In this document: positions 63,341 to 64,000 of the stretch, piece by piece
Position numbering within the stretch: position 1 is the stretch's first letter
How the letters are laid out: every line of letters begins with the position of its first letter
Made by a program: the position numbers and the translations under genes
The notes under the pieces: model-generated
The model's input: only the letters and a program-made list of their open reading frames with translations
Database searches by the model: none
What the model was told of the DNA's origin: nothing
Source of the DNA: Oreohelix idahoensis
Lineage: Eukaryota > Mollusca > Gastropoda > Stylommatophora > Oreohelicidae
Assembly: GCA_024509875.1 (NCBI GenBank)
Contig: JAMPIV010005829.1
Location: 124,001-188,000 of the forward strand
Direction of reading: 5' to 3'
Length of the DNA stretch: 64,000 bases

Positions 63341-63560
63341 GTTAATTATTACTGTTGTCTCGTGTTACACTACCAAAAAATGTAAGGATTACTACTATTA
63401 GAGGCGTTAAAGTTAAAGTATTACGTTAATTCAGACAGTAACTTGGCGGCACATTTCTGGAAGATCGTTAATTATAAGTCTTGCCGCAGTCTCTATCAGA
63501 TCGGGCAAAATGTTAAAAATGTTTATTGTACGTCACAAGGAAAGCGAGTAGGTTTTTACG
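63341..63560. other. No gene seen
   Basis: Short AT-rich spacer before the transposon end. Confidence 0.5.
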
Positions 63561-64000
63561 TAAGGTGACCAGACGTCCCGGTTTTTCCGGGACAGTCCCG
63601 GTTTTCAACCATTTTTGATAATTTGTCCCGACTTTTTTTCGATGCAATCCGGGACGCCAATTTGTCCCGGTTTTGGACGAATTTGCCAATTTGGCATAAA
63701 TCTCACAGATTTAAAAAAAAAATTATTATTCCGTGGCTGACTTGAGGGAATTTTTAATTATTAGTGAACTGGCGCCGAAACAGCACAAGAGGTTGTCAGG
63801 ACCGCGAATTAGTTTTGTAGTTCCAATGTGATATTCGCAGTTATTTGAAATTTTAGGTAGTGGTAAAGTACCAAGATTTTGCGTATACACGTATACACGT
63901 TTATTTAATTTAAACGGTGAACTATTTGTGCATATTTTGTTATTGTAGTAAGAAAATGGTACCAAAACGTAAATGCAGTTTCAATGAAGATTTACAAAAA
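63561..64000 (+). mobile_element. 5' end of a hAT-like DNA transposon (runs off the window)
   Basis: From about 63561 the sequence reads AAGGTGACCAGACGTCCCGG. It then has repeated GTCCCGG motifs (63576, 63596, 63625-like GTCCCGA, 63664) and inverted CCGGGAC copies (63587, 63649). Such subterminal arrays are where transposases bind. A transposase-like start codon follows at 63956. The GTGACCAGACGTCCCGG terminus is one I associate with hAT-like elements in animal genomes. The right end lies outside the window, so this is unconfirmed. Confidence 0.65.
63956..64000 (+). CDS. Start of a transposase-like ORF (partial, 15 codons)
   Basis: ATG at 63956 reads MVPKRKCSFNEDLQK to the window edge. This start (PKRKCSFNEDL-like) is typical of a group of hAT-like transposase proteins in animals, with a basic N-terminus before the body of the protein. 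The ORF follows directly behind the transposon 5' end described at 63561. Too short to judge integrity. Confidence 0.55.
   Translation, partial: MVPKRKCSFNEDLQK

Overview
This window reads as eukaryotic, repeat-saturated genomic DNA from an animal. Its I/Nimb-like LINEs carrying RNase H, RTE-type LINEs, tRNA-derived SINEs, Gypsy elements, ZMYM1-like hAT transposons and long (AT)n tracts would fit a lophotrochozoan, perhaps a gastropod mollusc. That placement is inference from element types, not proof. I found no convincing host gene, rRNA, functional tRNA or CRISPR. Almost everything supportable is a mobile element, a relic of one, or a simple or tandem repeat. Many were delimited directly from target-site duplications (TSDs).

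Layout. 0.4-3.8 kb: hAT transposon copy 1, broken and carrying a nested LINE 3' end and a nested SINE, inside an older repeat X. 4-5.3 kb: (AT)n(GT)n, a LINE scrap and a ~90-bp minisatellite. 6.4-7.8 kb: minus-strand Gypsy fragment with zinc knuckle, protease and two integrase-type zinc modules. 9.9-12.2 kb: a solo LTR. 13.5-14 kb: an integrase C-terminal fragment cut by (AT)n. 15.1-20.5 kb: a full-length but frameshifted LINE with an 11-bp TSD. 20.9-29.4 kb: a second LINE of that clade, flanked by a 13-bp TSD and split in two by a ~6.16-kb insertion that holds hAT copy 2 (22.6-26.3 kb), a minisatellite, a large AT array and an unoccupied copy of repeat X.

30.6-33.9 kb: a nearly intact LINE lying inside an (AT)n tract. 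36.3-38.1 kb: a 5'-truncated RTE-like LINE with a 13-bp TSD. 39.7-42.4 kb: a second, inverted solo LTR of the 9.9-kb family. 43.4-52.3 kb: a complete LTR retrotransposon with a 5-bp TSD, with a LINE nested in its protease. 54-56 kb: a SINE, compound microsatellite and 176-bp satellite. 56.5-60.6 kb: two near-identical 1.16-kb LTRs around a reverse transcriptase-RNase H segment. 63.6 kb to the end: the 5' end of another DNA transposon, whose transposase begins at 63956.

The most interesting theme concerns the Gypsy copies. One fragment has integrase-type zinc modules directly after protease, and two other copies end their pol after RNase H with no integrase downstream. Together these suggest the Gmr1-like domain order (protease-integrase-RT-RNase H) rather than the usual Ty3/Gypsy order. 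A search is needed to confirm it.
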